NCBI GenBank assembly: GCA_050742975.1
Contig: JBOGDQ010000320.1
Coordinates: 1-5,229, forward strand
DNA: 5,229 bases
DNA from: JBDTGE01 sp050742975
GTDB taxonomy: Bacteria; Actinomycetota; Actinomycetes; Mycobacteriales; Jatrophihabitantaceae
Reading direction: 5' to 3'
Below the pieces are notes generated by a model. That model did no database searches. It saw nothing but the letters and a program-made list of their open reading frames with translations, and was not told the origin of the DNA. Of this stretch, positions 4,868-5,229 are shown piece by piece (positions within the stretch are counted from its first letter, which is position 1; the number at the start of each line of letters is the position of its first letter). The position numbers and the translations under genes are program-made.

Positions 4868-5224
4868 ATGGCCACCGCACGATTGCCGAGCATCGTTATC
4901 GACTGCCCCGATCCGCGCGCACTCGCGACGTTCTACGGCGCGATGCTGGATTGGCAGGTCGACGTCTCCGCCGACTGGGCTGACATCCGCGCGGAGAACG
5001 GTCAGTGCATCTCCTTCCAGCAGGTGCAGGCCTACACGCCGCCTGGCTGGCCGAGCCAGCAGGTGCCCCAGCAGATGCACCTCGATGTGATCGTCGACGA
5101 TCTCGACATCGGCGAGGCGGCCGTGCTCGAACTCGGCGCGACCAAGCACGAGCACCAGCCCGGTGAGTCCTTCCGGGTGTTCCTCGACCCTGCCGGGCAC
5201 CCCTTCTGCCTCTGCCTGGACTAG
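4868..5224 (+). CDS. Small VOC-superfamily protein (Glyoxalase_6-like)
   Basis: This 118-residue protein holds two beta-alpha-beta-beta-beta modules. Module 1 begins at SIVIDCPDPRALATFYGAML (8-27) and runs to ISFQQVQAYTPPGWP. Module 2 begins at QMHLDVIVDDLD (69-80) and ends FRVFLDPAGHPFCLCLD (102-118). The DCPDP, PQQMHLDV and DPAGHPFCLC motifs are typical of short actinobacterial VOC proteins of unknown substrate. At the usual metal-ligand positions, Ser8 replaces His and Cys114 replaces Glu, while His71 is kept. Glyoxalase I chemistry is therefore unlikely; ligand binding, as in antibiotic-binding relatives, or a different activity is possible. ATG 4868 is chosen because homology starts just after it; GTG 4859 would add three residues. 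The Shine-Dalgarno is weak. There is no functional link to the toxin-antitoxin pair beyond adjacency. Confidence 0.85.
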   Translation: MATARLPSIVIDCPDPRALATFYGAMLDWQVDVSADWADIRAENGQCISFQQVQAYTPPGWPSQQVPQQMHLDVIVDDLDIGEAAVLELGATKHEHQPGESFRVFLDPAGHPFCLCLD

Positions 5225-5229
5225 CCCGG

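Overview
The window reads as chromosomal DNA from a high-GC Gram-positive, most likely a mycolic-acid-type or related actinomycete. The evidence is strong G/C bias at third codon positions, GTG starts, stop/start overlaps, start codons that look leaderless, and family members typical of Actinomycetota. No RNA gene, transposase, integrase, CRISPR array or origin is visible. Genus-level placement is not possible from sequence alone.

Region 1 (1-2266, + strand) is the 3' part of an operon. It holds the C-terminal half of a PhnE-type ABC permease (cut by the window edge), a second complete PhnE-type permease, and an RpiR/MurR-type regulator with an N-terminal HTH and a C-terminal SIS sugar-phosphate domain. 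Both junctions are 4-base GTGA overlaps, so translation is probably coupled. The two permeases probably form a heterodimeric membrane channel for a phosphonate or another phosphorylated small molecule. The binding protein (PhnD-like) and ATPase (PhnC-like) would be expected upstream, outside the window. The SIS regulator may sense the imported or derived phospho-compound. A four-unit, 15-base repeat encodes a Pro-Ile-Gly tail on the second permease, just before the regulator start.

Region 2 (2311-3922, - strand) converges on region 1 and is a two-gene unit. A TetR-family repressor gene is followed, 49 bases downstream, by a gene for an unusual fusion of a full-length quercetinase-like cupin with a VOC (glyoxalase-fold) domain. 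TGTCA/TGACA half-sites lie at the tetR promoter, which suggests autoregulation. The layout resembles TetR-controlled cupin dioxygenase genes, but the substrate is unknown.

Region 3 (3923-4080) is a 158-base divergent spacer. It carries three different perfect palindromes, including a 28-base one immediately upstream of an extended -10 element whose predicted start site is the A of the next ATG.

Region 4 (4081-4714, + strand) is a VapBC-type toxin-antitoxin pair: an AbrB/SpoVT-fold antitoxin and a PIN-domain protein. The PIN protein has alanine where the family has its first catalytic aspartate, so this may be a degenerate toxin. Region 5 (4868-5224, + strand) is a small stand-alone VOC protein lacking two of the usual metal-ligand positions, with two short palindromes upstream.

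The points most worth a second look are the Asp-to-Ala change in the PIN protein, the 28-base palindrome with apparent leaderless initiation, the cupin-VOC fusion, and the repeat-encoded permease tail. Nothing here is clearly a wholly new system.
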